64,000 nucleotides of DNA from Chitinophaga polysaccharea (lineage in GTDB: Bacteria; Bacteroidota; Bacteroidia; Chitinophagales; Chitinophagaceae). The position numbers and the translations under genes are program-made. The notes below the pieces were generated by a model. It saw only the letters and a list, made by a program, of their open reading frames with translations. It had not been told where the DNA came from and searched no databases. The stretch is from assembly GCF_902150045.1 (NCBI RefSeq), contig NZ_CABFVU010000005.1, positions 372,001 to 436,000 of the forward strand, given 5' to 3'. Within the stretch, counting starts at the first letter, position 1, and every line of letters begins with the position of its first letter. Positions 1 to 8,749 of the stretch are shown one piece after another.

Positions 1-806
1 TCATCTTTCTGCGGCGCCACTCCTTTTACAAGGGCATTGGTAAACACCAGTTCCACATTAGGCCGGATGGTGCCATACAATTGCCAGCGCTTAGAGGTGG
101 CGTACTGGGGAATATACCCGTTGTAGTAAGGGGTCATTTTGCCTATCCTGATCAGCGAGTATAGTGAGAACCCGTTCAGCATGGTACCGGCATATACCTG
201 GCCTCCTGCTGTTATCTCTGCTATTTTTTTTATGGCTGCCACCTGTTTTTCCGCAGTAAAGTTAAGGTTGAGCAGTAATTTATTCCCGATCTGGTTGCGC
301 CATCCCCTGGGGCGTTCATAGCCAAGGATCCGGTGGGCGAGGGTCTGGGTTTCTTTTGCCAACGCCCAGGGACCCATTACACCGGCGAACCACTCTGTTT
401 GCAGGTTGTATTTATGTACCGGGTTGGTGGAGTGAATAGTATGTGTGAGGAACAATCCGCCTGCATAGGAGAAATCGCCGGGTACCGGCTGTACCCGCCG
501 CAGGTCTTTGGGGGTGAACATCACCTGCATGAATCCCCAGCCATAGGTATTAATGCTTTCCTTGCCGGCTTTGGGCATCCAGCGGTCGAAGCCGCGTGGT
601 GGCTGGCTACGGGTATAGAACAAATCGAAGCGGGTACCGTTCGTATATGCCTGGTCCGTTCCATTACCGTTCAGGTTAATGAAGTCATTGTCTTCGTAAA
701 AGCGGAACAACCGCGTATTGTCATCGGAAGTCTGTGCTCTCAGATCGTCCCGGGGTATACCTACTAAGCCACAGTAAATTAATACTGATAAGATCGTCTT
801 TTTCAT
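1..806 (-). CDS. LpxR-like lipid A deacylase (DUF2219), C-terminus outside window
   Basis: The reading frame is open from the ATG at 806 to the window edge, giving 268 codons with no stop, so the C-terminus is missing. A signal peptide of about 25 residues ends near LRAQ. The early segment FYEDNDF (about residues 36-42) followed by YTNGTRF (54-60) matches the Asn-Asp and TNG motifs of LpxR. The segment MGPWALAKETQTLAHRI (about 144-160, His158) followed by GWRNQ matches the GP-A-L-G-Q-H region that holds the catalytic His. The known family is an outer-membrane beta-barrel that removes the 3'-acyloxyacyl group from lipid A; that activity here is inferred. A short inverted repeat, TTGTGC/GCACAA at 808-828, sits immediately upstream of the start codon. 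No operon partner is visible: the next gene upstream, at 944, is on the same strand 137 bases away. Confidence 0.85.
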   Translation of the reverse strand, partial: MKKTILSVLIYCGLVGIPRDDLRAQTSDDNTRLFRFYEDNDFINLNGNGTDQAYTNGTRFDLFYTRSQPPRGFDRWMPKAGKESINTYGWGFMQVMFTPKDLRRVQPVPGDFSYAGGLFLTHTIHSTNPVHKYNLQTEWFAGVMGPWALAKETQTLAHRILGYERPRGWRNQIGNKLLLNLNFTAEKQVAAIKKIAEITAGGQVYAGTMLNGFSLYSLIRIGKMTPYYNGYIPQYATSKRWQLYGTIRPNVELVFTNALVKGVAPQKD

Positions 807-943
807 CTTGTGCCCGACATGCGCACAAAGATCGCATAATGAAGATAAATAAAGATGGTTTTCCTATCAGTTTTATTGATAACGAAAGCCAGTTGTTATC
901 AACCGGCTTCCTGTTTTAAAAAGATCATGAAAAGATAATATGA

Positions 944-3394
944 TTATTCTGCTTTCAGGCTTTTCACCGGGTTGGCCAGTGCTGCTTTTGCGGATTGAAA
1001 GCTCACCGTAATCAGTGCAATCAGCATGGCGATGGTGCCGGCCAGTACAAACATCCACCAGGAGACAGGCGCACTGTAGGCAAATCCCTGCAGCCACCTG
1101 TGCATGGCGTACCAGGCAATGGGAGAGGCCAGCACAGCTGCAATGAAAACATAGCGCAGGAAATCGGTGCTCAGCATGGCGGCAATATTGCTTACGCTGG
1201 CGCCCAGCACTTTGCGGATACCGATTTCCTTGGTGCGCTGGCGTGCTGTAAAAGCGGCCAGTCCGAATAAACCAAGACAGGAAATAACGATAGCGATGGT
1301 CATACCGGTGTTCATCAGTTGTTCCATTTGCCGCTCCTGTTCGTAAAATTTGCTGATAGTATCGTCAAAAAAATGATAGTCGAATTTTTCATTGGGATAG
1401 ATAGCGGCATATGCATTTCTTATATCGCTGATAGTGCGTTGCAGCTGTTCACCGCTATAGCCTGCGAGCGAGAGCTTTACATTTACAAAGCGGCAAATCT
1501 CCTGAGAGGATGCGATAAAAACCGGTTTGATCTGTTCGCGGAGCGCAAGTGCATGGAAATCGGCTACCACGCCTGCAACAGGTATGATTTTCCGTGAAGG
1601 GCCATCGCTCATACCGGATTCCACAAATTTGCCTACTGCATCTGCAGGGGTTTTAAATCCCAATGCTTTGGCGCAGGTTTCATTGATCAGCACTTCACTG
1701 ATGGTATCGGTAGTACGCAGGTTCCGGCCAGCTACCAGTTTTAACTGGTATAGCGGTACATAGTTTTCATCGCCGAATTCCAGGTGGCAATCTGCCCGCA
1801 GTTCGGTTTTGTCCGTGTATTTCAGGAAGGTGCCCCAATGGTTTTTATCGGAAGGAGGCCCCTGGCTCAGGCTTACCATTTCCACCTGCGGCAGCTGCCG
1901 GATCTTATCTGCCAGTACACGCGGAAGGGTTGAGGCATATGCGCGGTTGGTATCAAAGGTGATGATCGCATCTTTCTTAAATCCAAGATCCTTGTTCAGC
2001 ATATACCTGATCTGGTTATTGATCACCAGGGAACCTATAATAAATACCAGGGAGATGGTAAACTGGAAAACTACCAGGCCTATACGAAGATATCCCCGTT
2101 GGTTTCCTTTAAGCCCTGTGCTTCCTTTGAGGCTTTGCACCGGTTGAAAAGAGGACAGTATTTTTGCAGGGTAAAGGCCGGACAGTAAAGTAGTGAACAA
2201 GGTGATGAGTAAGAGGAACAGGAGGGTAGGCCTGCTGAATAAATGCAGCGATACCCCGTTGGGCATAAATGAACTGAATGCCTGCAGTAAAGGTTTCGCT
2301 GCCAGCAAAGAGAGCAGTACGGCAGATGCGGTAAGCAGGAATGTTTCTGTAAGGAAATATGCTACCAGGCTTCGTTTGTTGCTGCCAAGCACTTTCCTGA
2401 TCCCTACTTCTTTAGAGCGCTCTACAGATTGTGCAGTGGAGAGGTTGATAAAATTGATAGCGGCTATTACCAGTATAAATAACGCAATAGCCATGAGCCC
2501 GTACATAGTGGGCAAATGCGCCCGGCGGCCGAAACCGTCTGTATAGTCGCTGTTGAAATGTATGTCTGACAATGGTTGCAGGCGGAAGGCCTTGCTTTCG
2601 CCTGCTTCTGTAAGCACGCGCTCACCGGCAAACGCTGCCAGCCGCCTGTTGAGCAGCGCGGTATCAGTACCGGGGGTTAATTTCACATATGCCTGTGTAC
2701 CTCCGAACATGCCCCATTGATCAAACCCGAATTCATTTTTGAAGGGGCTGTTCTTTACGGTGGCAAAGGAAATAAAATCGTTGAAGATGAGGTCCGTGTT
2801 TTGTGGAAGGTCTTTTACAATACCTGCTACTGTTAACGGGATGGAATCGTTATAGGTAACTATTTTTCCCAGGTATCTTTCTGCAGGCAGGTCGCCGAAA
2901 TATTTCGCTGCCTTGCTGGCGGTGAGCACCACCATAAATGGCTCCTGCAGCGCTGCTTCGGGTTTGCCGGCCAGCCAGGTGTATTGGAACACGCTGAAGT
3001 ATTCGGGATAAGCAATCACTACATCGGGCTTGTTGCCGCTGTCAAATTTCTTTATTACACCATTACCCGCTGTAACCGATGTTTTGGGGTAAACAGGATG
3101 AATGGCCGCCAGTGTTTCAATGCCGGGAAACCGGTTGGATAAAGCTTCCGGGGCAGGGTCCGGTACGCCGGATACTTTATGGATACCCCGTTCCGGCGAA
3201 CCAAACTGTGATACTACCCGGTAAATATTTTCTTTGCCGGGATGAAAGTTATCATAGCTCAGCTCAAAATGAACACTGAGAAAAATAACCAGGCAGGCGC
3301 TGATGCCGAGAGCAAGACCAATCACATTGATAGCTGCATATACTTTATTGCGGAGCAAATTTCTCCAGGCTATTTTTATATAACTTTTGAGCAT
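944..3394 (-). CDS. MacB/FtsX-type ABC transporter permease
   Basis: This 816-residue protein has the two-repeat layout of Bacteroidota FtsX-type permeases. There is an N-terminal membrane helix at about 22-42, then a large periplasmic MacB_PCD-like domain containing the family signature ELSYDNFHPGKENIYRV. An FtsX domain follows around 290-420 with the cytoplasmic motif EVGIRKVLG. A second periplasmic domain and a C-terminal FtsX domain with EIGIRKVLG close the protein. Relatives form MacB-like mechanotransmission or lipoprotein-handling complexes in the inner membrane. There is no MacB/LolD ATPase gene beside it, so the partner must be encoded elsewhere. The ATG at 3394 is followed directly by the usual LKSYIKIAWRNLLRNK amphipathic start, which supports this start. 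Confidence 0.93.
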   Translation of the reverse strand: MLKSYIKIAWRNLLRNKVYAAINVIGLALGISACLVIFLSVHFELSYDNFHPGKENIYRVVSQFGSPERGIHKVSGVPDPAPEALSNRFPGIETLAAIHPVYPKTSVTAGNGVIKKFDSGNKPDVVIAYPEYFSVFQYTWLAGKPEAALQEPFMVVLTASKAAKYFGDLPAERYLGKIVTYNDSIPLTVAGIVKDLPQNTDLIFNDFISFATVKNSPFKNEFGFDQWGMFGGTQAYVKLTPGTDTALLNRRLAAFAGERVLTEAGESKAFRLQPLSDIHFNSDYTDGFGRRAHLPTMYGLMAIALFILVIAAINFINLSTAQSVERSKEVGIRKVLGSNKRSLVAYFLTETFLLTASAVLLSLLAAKPLLQAFSSFMPNGVSLHLFSRPTLLFLLLITLFTTLLSGLYPAKILSSFQPVQSLKGSTGLKGNQRGYLRIGLVVFQFTISLVFIIGSLVINNQIRYMLNKDLGFKKDAIITFDTNRAYASTLPRVLADKIRQLPQVEMVSLSQGPPSDKNHWGTFLKYTDKTELRADCHLEFGDENYVPLYQLKLVAGRNLRTTDTISEVLINETCAKALGFKTPADAVGKFVESGMSDGPSRKIIPVAGVVADFHALALREQIKPVFIASSQEICRFVNVKLSLAGYSGEQLQRTISDIRNAYAAIYPNEKFDYHFFDDTISKFYEQERQMEQLMNTGMTIAIVISCLGLFGLAAFTARQRTKEIGIRKVLGASVSNIAAMLSTDFLRYVFIAAVLASPIAWYAMHRWLQGFAYSAPVSWWMFVLAGTIAMLIALITVSFQSAKAALANPVKSLKAE

Positions 3395-3585
3395 AACAGG
3401 AATTGTGTGAGATTGATCATTAAAGAATGAAAAATATGCCAGTAATAGTGGATATTGATACTGATATGATTATGATTTTTGTTATCATGTAAGTTGTCCG
3501 CTTGTGTAACCAGTGTGTCCGGAAATGAACGCGGGAACATTTTGAGCAGTTGTACGTTAATCATTGTTCACCGTCTTAATGTATT

Positions 3586-4807
3586 ATGACAACCGTAGCG
3601 CTTCACAGTTCCGCAGGCAAATGGGTAATGGTAACCACTATCCTTGCATCGGCCATGGCTTTTATTGATGGTACAGCATTGAACGTGGTGTTACCGGCCC
3701 TGCAGTAAAGCCTGAAGGCATCGGCGGCAGAACTGTTCTGGGTATTGAATGCCTATATGCTGATGCTGGCTTCCCTCATATTGATAGGCGGCTCTCTGGG
3801 CGACAGGTTAGGGCGTAAAAAGGTTTTTATGGCCGGTATTTTTGTGTTCATCCTGGGCTCCACTGGCTGCGGCTTTGCCGGCAGCGCCACCATGCTTATT
3901 ATTTTCCGGATGATGCAGGGGATAGGCGGCGCACTGATGATCCCGGGAAGCCTTTCGCTGATCACTTCTTCCATCAATGAAAATGAAAGGGGAAAGGCTA
4001 TCGGTACCTGGTCGGCCGTTGCCACCCTGGTTACTATGGGCGGCCCTGTGCTGGTTGGCGCCCTGGCAGATGCAGGGCTGTGGAGGTATATCTTTTTATC
4101 AATGTGCCTATTGGCGTGGCGGCGCTGGTATTTCTGGCCTGGAAGGTGAATGAGAGCAGGGAAACAGAAGGTGATCAGCGGCTCGATTTCCCGGGGGCGG
4201 TGCTCACCGTAGCAGGACTGGCACTGCTCACTTTCGGGTTCCTGCGTATGCCTTCACTGGGGTTTGACAATCCGCAGGTGTACGGTACTATTGCCGGCGT
4301 TGGTTTGCTGCTGCTGTCTTTTGTAAAGCAAACGTATGGAGCAGGAGAATACCGGACTACATTTTTCCCGGGCATTGTGGGTTTGGGATTAGGTATGTCG
4401 TTCACCGTGGCGTCATTAACCGCTACGGTGATGGGATCTGTGAGTGATCATCTATCCGGCACCGCTTCCGGTGTGAACAATGCGGTGACGCGTATTGCCG
4501 GTGTTTTTGCCAATGCTATTTTTGGTGCGCTGGCGGTGCTTTTTTCTCCGGGGCAGTACAGCGGGAAATCCGTGTGTTACCGCTGAACGGTCCGCAAAGG
4601 GAGGCGGTGGTAGCGCAAACGGTGGACCTGGGCAATGCTTCCATACCTGTGGGTATTGACGGTGCGCATCACAACATGATCCGTAAAGTATATAAAGATG
4701 GATTTATTACAGCGTACGGGCGCATCATGCAATTGTCTGCCGGTCTTGCTTTCCTGGGTGGCCTGATGGGTTTTCTTTTTATCCGTAAACGGCCGGCTAC
4801 CGCTTAG
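3586..4807 (+). pseudogene. Decayed DHA2-family MFS drug transporter
   Basis: The remnant starts at ATG 3586 and encodes a typical DHA2 first helix (AFIDGTALNVVLPALQ), but TAA at 3706-3708 stops it after 40 codons. The same frame continues with LFWVLNAYMLMLASLILIGGS and the antiporter motif GDRLGRKK. At the T-run 4093-4097 the frame shifts by one missing base: restoring a T turns YIFLSMCL into YIFFINVPIGVAALVFL. The segment that should hold roughly 100 residues between FV and GEYRTTFFPG is absent. A second missing T in the run 4540-4545 shifts the frame again (restored: AVLFFSGAVQREI). The tail runs in the third frame to TAG at 4807. A nonsense codon, two frameshifts and an internal deletion together make this a dead gene. 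Both frameshifts alone could be homopolymer sequencing errors, but the other two lesions could not. Confidence 0.88.
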
Positions 4808-4826
4808 AAATACCGGTTTACAGGTA

Positions 4827-4856
4827 TTGTTTCCGTACCCGGCTTTTCTACATTTG
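4827..4856 (+). promoter_or_regulatory. Bacteroidota-type promoter for the DoxX gene
   Basis: TTG at 4827-4829 and TACATTTG at 4849-4856 match the Bacteroidota -33 and -7 elements (TTG, TAnnTTTG) with 19 bases between them. The ATG of the next gene is only four bases past the -7 box, so the transcript would be nearly leaderless. Confidence 0.5.
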
Positions 4857-4860
4857 TATC

Positions 4861-5256
4861 ATGCAGTATCCTTTCCTCTCCCTGAAACAATCGCTACTTA
4901 TACTACGTATAGCTGTGGCCGTTATATTCCTGGCGCATGCCATTGTGCGCATCTGTAATGGCTCTATTCCGCAGTTTGGAGCGTTTATGGAAAGTAAGGG
5001 GCTGCCATATGGGGTAGCCTGGGTATGGGCTATTACGGCCTATGAAATTGTCGGCGGTTTACTGTTGCTGCTGGGAATTTACACCCGTTTGCTCAGCGCA
5101 GGCTTTATTATATTGCTGTTGGCAGGCATTGTTTTAATACATGCCTCTCTCGGATGGTTTGTAGGAGAACATGGTACAGGGGGATGCGAGTATAGTGTGA
5201 TACTTATTGTAGCTTTGCTGGTGATTGCGGCAGAGAAACGGGAGCGCATCTTATAA
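4861..5256 (+). CDS. DoxX family membrane protein
   Basis: A 131-residue, very hydrophobic protein with four predicted membrane helices. The first (about 10-30, LLILRIAVAVIFLAHAIVRI) carries the DoxX-type arginine/histidine pattern. The segment GLPYGVAWVWAITAYEIVGGLLLLLGIYTRL is characteristic of DoxX/DoxD proteins. These are inner-membrane proteins linked in some organisms to quinol oxidation or redox homeostasis; no specific function can be assigned here. The gene follows the MFS pseudogene by 53 bases with its own promoter-like sequence, and precedes a secreted hydrolase by 14 bases, with which it may be co-transcribed. Confidence 0.85.
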   Translation: MQYPFLSLKQSLLILRIAVAVIFLAHAIVRICNGSIPQFGAFMESKGLPYGVAWVWAITAYEIVGGLLLLLGIYTRLLSAGFIILLLAGIVLIHASLGWFVGEHGTGGCEYSVILIVALLVIAAEKRERIL

Positions 5257-5270
5257 CCTTCTTTTTTACA

Positions 5271-6284
5271 ATGAAATCATTATTCTGGATTTTAATCATT
5301 CTTCCCGTCGTACTCCAGGCCCAAACGATGGATGAAAAACTATATGGATACCGGCATTTTCAATTCCTGTATAAAGGCGATACGGTGAATATGCTGGTGA
5401 AGTCGAAAGAGGGCGAAGAAAGAAAACGGAAACCGGTATTGCTTTTCTGCCAGGGGAGTCTGCCTGTTCCACTTATGATCCTTTATAATGAGGGCGGGCG
5501 CAAAGAGGTAGGAAATGTTTTTGTTTTCAACTCTGACCTGTTAACAGAAAAATATCACCTGGCTATTATAGGTAAGCCGGGTATTCCGTTGCAGGCCGAC
5601 CGGCAGGTATTATCGGACAATTTTACATTTAAAGACAGTACAGGATATTTTCCACGGTTTTATACGGCGCATAACCTGCTTGATTACTACGTGGAAAGAA
5701 ATAAAGAGGTGATTCGTTTTTTGCGTCAGCAAAGCTGGGTATCTGAAGAGGGACTGGTGATAGCAGGTCACTCTGAAGGAAGCACTATAGCCGCTAAGGT
5801 GGCAGTGGAAACCAAAGCTGTTAGCGCGTTAATTTATTCCGGTGGCAATCCCATGGGAAGGATCATGACTATTATTGAAAGGAACCGTGCGCTTGAAAAG
5901 GATTCCACAGATTTAACCACCGGAGATATGAATTACTGGCAGGAGGTAGTGAACGATCCCGGCGGGATGGATGCCAGCAATGGCGATACGCATAAGGCTA
6001 CTTATCAGTTTTCCATACCACCCCTGCAATATCTTGAGAAATTGAAGATCCCTGTATTGGTGTCTTATGGTTCTAAAGATGCAGTAGCCCCGTTTGATGA
6101 GTACCTGAGAGTGGAAATGATCAGGCAAAAGAAGCAGAATTTCAGTTTCCTTGTTTACCCCGGAACAGAGCATAATTATTTCCCTGTAAAAGCGGATGGC
6201 ACTATTGATTATGATATTTTTAACTGGGATAAAGTGGCAGGCGACTGGAAGAACTGGTTACTGCAATTGAAGAAAAGTAAATAA
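5271..6284 (+). CDS. Secreted alpha/beta hydrolase
   Basis: A 337-residue protein with an N-terminal signal peptide (residues 1-18, ending LQAQ). The nucleophile elbow GHSEG is at 166-170 (Ser168). An acidic residue in GSKDAVAPFDE (about 270) and a histidine in GTEHNYF (about 302) complete a plausible triad. The fold resembles dienelactone/prolyl-oligopeptidase-like hydrolases and secreted peptidase-like esterases of Bacteroidota. The substrate is unknown. The gene lies 14 bases downstream of DoxX and converges with the TetR gene, leaving three bases between the two stop codons. Confidence 0.8.
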   Translation: MKSLFWILIILPVVLQAQTMDEKLYGYRHFQFLYKGDTVNMLVKSKEGEERKRKPVLLFCQGSLPVPLMILYNEGGRKEVGNVFVFNSDLLTEKYHLAIIGKPGIPLQADRQVLSDNFTFKDSTGYFPRFYTAHNLLDYYVERNKEVIRFLRQQSWVSEEGLVIAGHSEGSTIAAKVAVETKAVSALIYSGGNPMGRIMTIIERNRALEKDSTDLTTGDMNYWQEVVNDPGGMDASNGDTHKATYQFSIPPLQYLEKLKIPVLVSYGSKDAVAPFDEYLRVEMIRQKKQNFSFLVYPGTEHNYFPVKADGTIDYDIFNWDKVAGDWKNWLLQLKKSK

Positions 6285-6287
6285 CAC

Positions 6288-6878
6288 CTACCCGAACACA
6301 ATCCTGTGTACCGCCCAGCGCCATGTTTCCAGCACTTCTTTATTATCCAGCTGGGAGAGGTCTTTCAGCACTGTAATCGATTCTATCCCGAAAAAAACAG
6401 CCAACGCATTTACCATGTGCCGGAAGGTAGCGGGAAGCAATGTTTTCCGCAGTGGCTTCAGAGCTTCCTCTATCAGCACAATACGCCGGCCTGCCCTGGA
6501 ATAGCCGCTTTCAGGGTGAATGGATTCTGATATGACAGAGCTGAGGAACAACCTGAACTCCGTTTCATTTTTTGTAAAGAGATCGAAGTGATAATCGATC
6601 AGTTTATTGACCCTTGCCTTCAGGTCTTTTTCAGGGATACCGGCAAACAGGTCGTCGCTCGTTTGGGCTTTGAGCTGAAGGGAAGCCTCCCGCTTTAAGG
6701 AAGACGTTCCCGTAAAATAGCGGTAGGCCGTGGCTTTGGAGATACCGGCTTCTTTGGCTACCAGCTCCACGCTGATATCTTTTCCCTGCAGCAATAGCGT
6801 GTTGGCTACTGCCAGCAGCTTTTCCCTTGTCTTTAATTTTTGTTCTATCCTGCCGTCATCCAGTGATAATTTGCCCAT
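6288..6878 (-). CDS. TetR/AcrR family transcriptional regulator
   Basis: A 196-residue protein with an N-terminal TetR DNA-binding domain. Residues about 14-60 contain TREKLLAVANTLL followed by the helix-turn-helix ISVELVAKEAGISKATAYRYF. The rest is a helical ligand-binding domain of normal family length. It is divergently arranged with the alpha/beta hydrolase at 6948. The 69-base gap holds a promoter overlapped by two palindromes (6919-6941), the classic arrangement for a TetR repressor controlling its neighbour and itself. The ligand is unknown; a substrate or product of the adjacent hydrolase is a reasonable guess. Confidence 0.92.
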   Translation of the reverse strand: MGKLSLDDGRIEQKLKTREKLLAVANTLLLQGKDISVELVAKEAGISKATAYRYFTGTSSLKREASLQLKAQTSDDLFAGIPEKDLKARVNKLIDYHFDLFTKNETEFRLFLSSVISESIHPESGYSRAGRRIVLIEEALKPLRKTLLPATFRHMVNALAVFFGIESITVLKDLSQLDNKEVLETWRWAVHRIVFG

Positions 6879-6894
6879 ATCCTATAAGTGAATG

Positions 6895-6925
6895 TTTGAT
6901 TTCCGGTGTAAAGATACTACTTTTG
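6895..6925 (+). promoter_or_regulatory. Promoter of the alpha/beta hydrolase gene at 6948
   Basis: TTTG at 6895-6898 and TACTTTTG at 6918-6925 fit the Bacteroidota -33/-7 consensus with a spacer of exactly 19 bases. The -7 box lies inside the palindromic operator described next, so a bound repressor would block it. Confidence 0.65.
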
Positions 6926-6941
6926 TGAGACAAAAGTCTCA
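6919..6941. promoter_or_regulatory. Putative TetR operator (two overlapping palindromes)
   Basis: ACTTTTGT-GAG-ACAAAAGT (6919-6937) has perfect 8-base arms with a 3-base centre. TGAGAC-AAAA-GTCTCA (6926-6941) is a second palindrome overlapping it. Size and symmetry fit dimeric TetR binding sites. The site overlaps the -7 box of the hydrolase promoter and lies 41 bases upstream of the tetR start codon, so autoregulation is likely. Confidence 0.65.
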
Positions 6942-6947
6942 TTAATA

Positions 6948-7745
6948 ATGAAGCACGAAATAAAGGTAAGAGGAATTAACATGGTATTCGATGATCATGG
7001 AAGAGGGGATGTGATAGTGTTTGTTCATGGGCAGCCGTTTAACCGCAGTATGTGGGATCAGCAGGTGGCCGCTTTCAAAACAAATAAACGCCTGATAGTA
7101 CCTGATCTCCGGGGATATGGGGAAACCGGTATTCCTTCGGGCACTACGCTGCTGGACGAGCTGGCGCTGGACATCATTCATTTGCTGGAGGCGCTGCAAA
7201 TTACGAAAGCCACTTTTGTGGGCCTGTCTATGGGCGGACAGATACTTTTTGATCTGTACCGGCTGGCGCCGCAGTTGTTTCATGCCATGGTACTGGCAGA
7301 TACAGATGCAAAGGCGGAAAGCGCACAAAGCTACCGGGCGAGGTTGCAGCTGGCGGATAATTTAGCAGAGAAGGGAATGCATTTTTATATCACGCAGCAC
7401 CTGCACGAGTTTCTCGGTAAAAAAACGATGGCAACGCAACCGGATGTAGTAAAACATCTGCGTGAGATGATGGAAAGCACCAACCCGCTGGGCGCCGCTG
7501 CTGTGCAACGGGGCAGGGCCGAAAGAAGGGATCATACGGCTATGCTGCCAAATATTCACTGCCCTGTGTTGATTGTGGTAGGGGAAGAAGACGGGTTTAC
7601 ACCGGTAGCCGTGGCGGAAGGCATGCAGGCGCGTATCAATGGCGCGCAACTGGCGGTGATAAAAGATGCATCACATATGCCCAACATGGAGCAACCGGAA
7701 ATATTTAATCGCCACCTGGAATTATTTTTACAAACAAATCCATAA
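6948..7745 (+). CDS. Alpha/beta-fold hydrolase
   Basis: A 265-residue cytoplasmic hydrolase without a signal peptide. The oxyanion-hole motif HGQPFN is at 27-32, the nucleophile elbow GLSMGG at 92-97 (Ser94), the acid in GEEDGFTP (about 210) and the catalytic histidine in ASHMPNMEQP (about 244). It belongs to the broad 3-oxoadipate enol-lactonase/haloperoxidase-like group, so the reaction cannot be named from sequence. The gene is divergent from tetR and has its own promoter with an overlapping operator, so it is probably induced by a small molecule. Confidence 0.88.
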   Translation: MKHEIKVRGINMVFDDHGRGDVIVFVHGQPFNRSMWDQQVAAFKTNKRLIVPDLRGYGETGIPSGTTLLDELALDIIHLLEALQITKATFVGLSMGGQILFDLYRLAPQLFHAMVLADTDAKAESAQSYRARLQLADNLAEKGMHFYITQHLHEFLGKKTMATQPDVVKHLREMMESTNPLGAAAVQRGRAERRDHTAMLPNIHCPVLIVVGEEDGFTPVAVAEGMQARINGAQLAVIKDASHMPNMEQPEIFNRHLELFLQTNP

Positions 7746-7839
7746 CCCCGGTTATTCATCCCCATAAAAAAATAACTTTTTAATTTATTTTATTATCTTT
7801 AGGGGAGATATCTGATCACTGCATCTATGCAGCTTCCTG

Positions 7840-7885
7840 CCTTTATTCATTCCATGAATCTTCCTTTATTCATTCCATGGATCTT
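7840..7885. repeat. Tandem 23-base duplication upstream of the HAD gene
   Basis: Two adjacent 23-base units, 7840-7862 and 7863-7885, each start CCTTTATTCATTCCATG and differ by a single A/G. The pair lies within the 182-base gap between the alpha/beta hydrolase and the HAD phosphatase, 42 bases before the latter's ATG. No other structure is evident in that gap apart from AT-rich sequence. Confidence 0.85.
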
Positions 7886-7927
7886 TTTGAGCAATAAACC
7901 AGTTTAAAAACCAACACCTGATTTGCT

Positions 7928-8743
7928 ATGAAAAAAAAGGGATTTCTAATCGACATGGATGGAGTCATCTACAAAGGCAGTGAACCAATTCCCGGGGCTG
8001 TGGAATTTATTAACGGGCTGAGAGAAAAAGGCCTGCCCTTCCTCTTTCTTACCAACAATAGCCAGAGAACCAGCAGGGATGTATGTTACAAGCTGAATAA
8101 AATGGGCTTTAAGGTAAATGATACTGATATTTTTACCTGCGCCATGGCCACTGCAAGATACCTGGCATCCAAAAAAGAAAATGGTACCGCCTATGTGATC
8201 GGCGAAGGTGGTTTGCTGACGGAGCTGTACAATGCAGGTTATTCTATAGTAGATGACCAGCCGGATTATGTGATTATCGGGGAAGGAAGAACCATCATGC
8301 TGGAATCTGTTGATAAAGCCATTAACATGATCATGAAAGGCGCTAAATTAATTGCCACCAACCTGGATCCTAATTGCCCCATGGGCGATGGTAAATACAG
8401 GGCAGGTTGCGGCGCATTGGTGGCAATGCTGGAATTTGCCAGTGGTATCAAGGCTTTCAGCGTGGGTAAGCCCAGCCCTGTGATGATGCGCATGGCGCGT
8501 AAAGCGCTGCAGCTCACCACAGATGAAACGGTGATGATTGGCGACACCATGGGAACAGATATCCTTGGCGCCGGCTCAATGGGCTTCACCACGGTGCTCA
8601 CCTTATCAGGTGTAACCCATGAAAGTGATCTTGCTCATTTCGGTTATTCGCCTGATTTTATTATTAAGTCGGTGAAAGACCTGCTGGATGAAGAGCTGTT
8701 TATGAAAGTGATGGGAGCGCCTGCTTTTGCGGAAGCCTACTAA
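7928..8743 (+). CDS. HAD-IIA family sugar phosphatase (NagD-like)
   Basis: A 271-residue HAD phosphatase with all four motifs. Motif I is DMDGVIYKG (9-17; Asp9 nucleophile, Asp11 acid/base). Motif II threonine is in FLTNNSQRTS (about 41-50), as in NagD/AraL proteins. The motif III lysine is in VGKPSPVM and motif IV is MIGDTMGTDI. The large cap between motifs II and III places it in subclass IIA. NagD-type enzymes dephosphorylate nucleotide and sugar monophosphates in the cytoplasm. The gene stands alone, converging with the NmrA-like gene across a short hairpin terminator. Confidence 0.92.
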   Translation: MKKKGFLIDMDGVIYKGSEPIPGAVEFINGLREKGLPFLFLTNNSQRTSRDVCYKLNKMGFKVNDTDIFTCAMATARYLASKKENGTAYVIGEGGLLTELYNAGYSIVDDQPDYVIIGEGRTIMLESVDKAINMIMKGAKLIATNLDPNCPMGDGKYRAGCGALVAMLEFASGIKAFSVGKPSPVMMRMARKALQLTTDETVMIGDTMGTDILGAGSMGFTTVLTLSGVTHESDLAHFGYSPDFIIKSVKDLLDEELFMKVMGAPAFAEAY

Positions 8744-8749
8744 AATAAT

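Noticed and set aside
333..767. Plus-strand frame of 144 codons near the window start
   Set aside because: It lies wholly inside the LpxR-like gene on the opposite strand and encodes no recognisable protein.
4093..4545. Programmed ribosomal frameshifting or phase variation in the MFS gene
   Set aside because: T-runs of 5 and 6 are short, and the upstream stop codon and internal deletion make a functional product impossible whichever frame is used.
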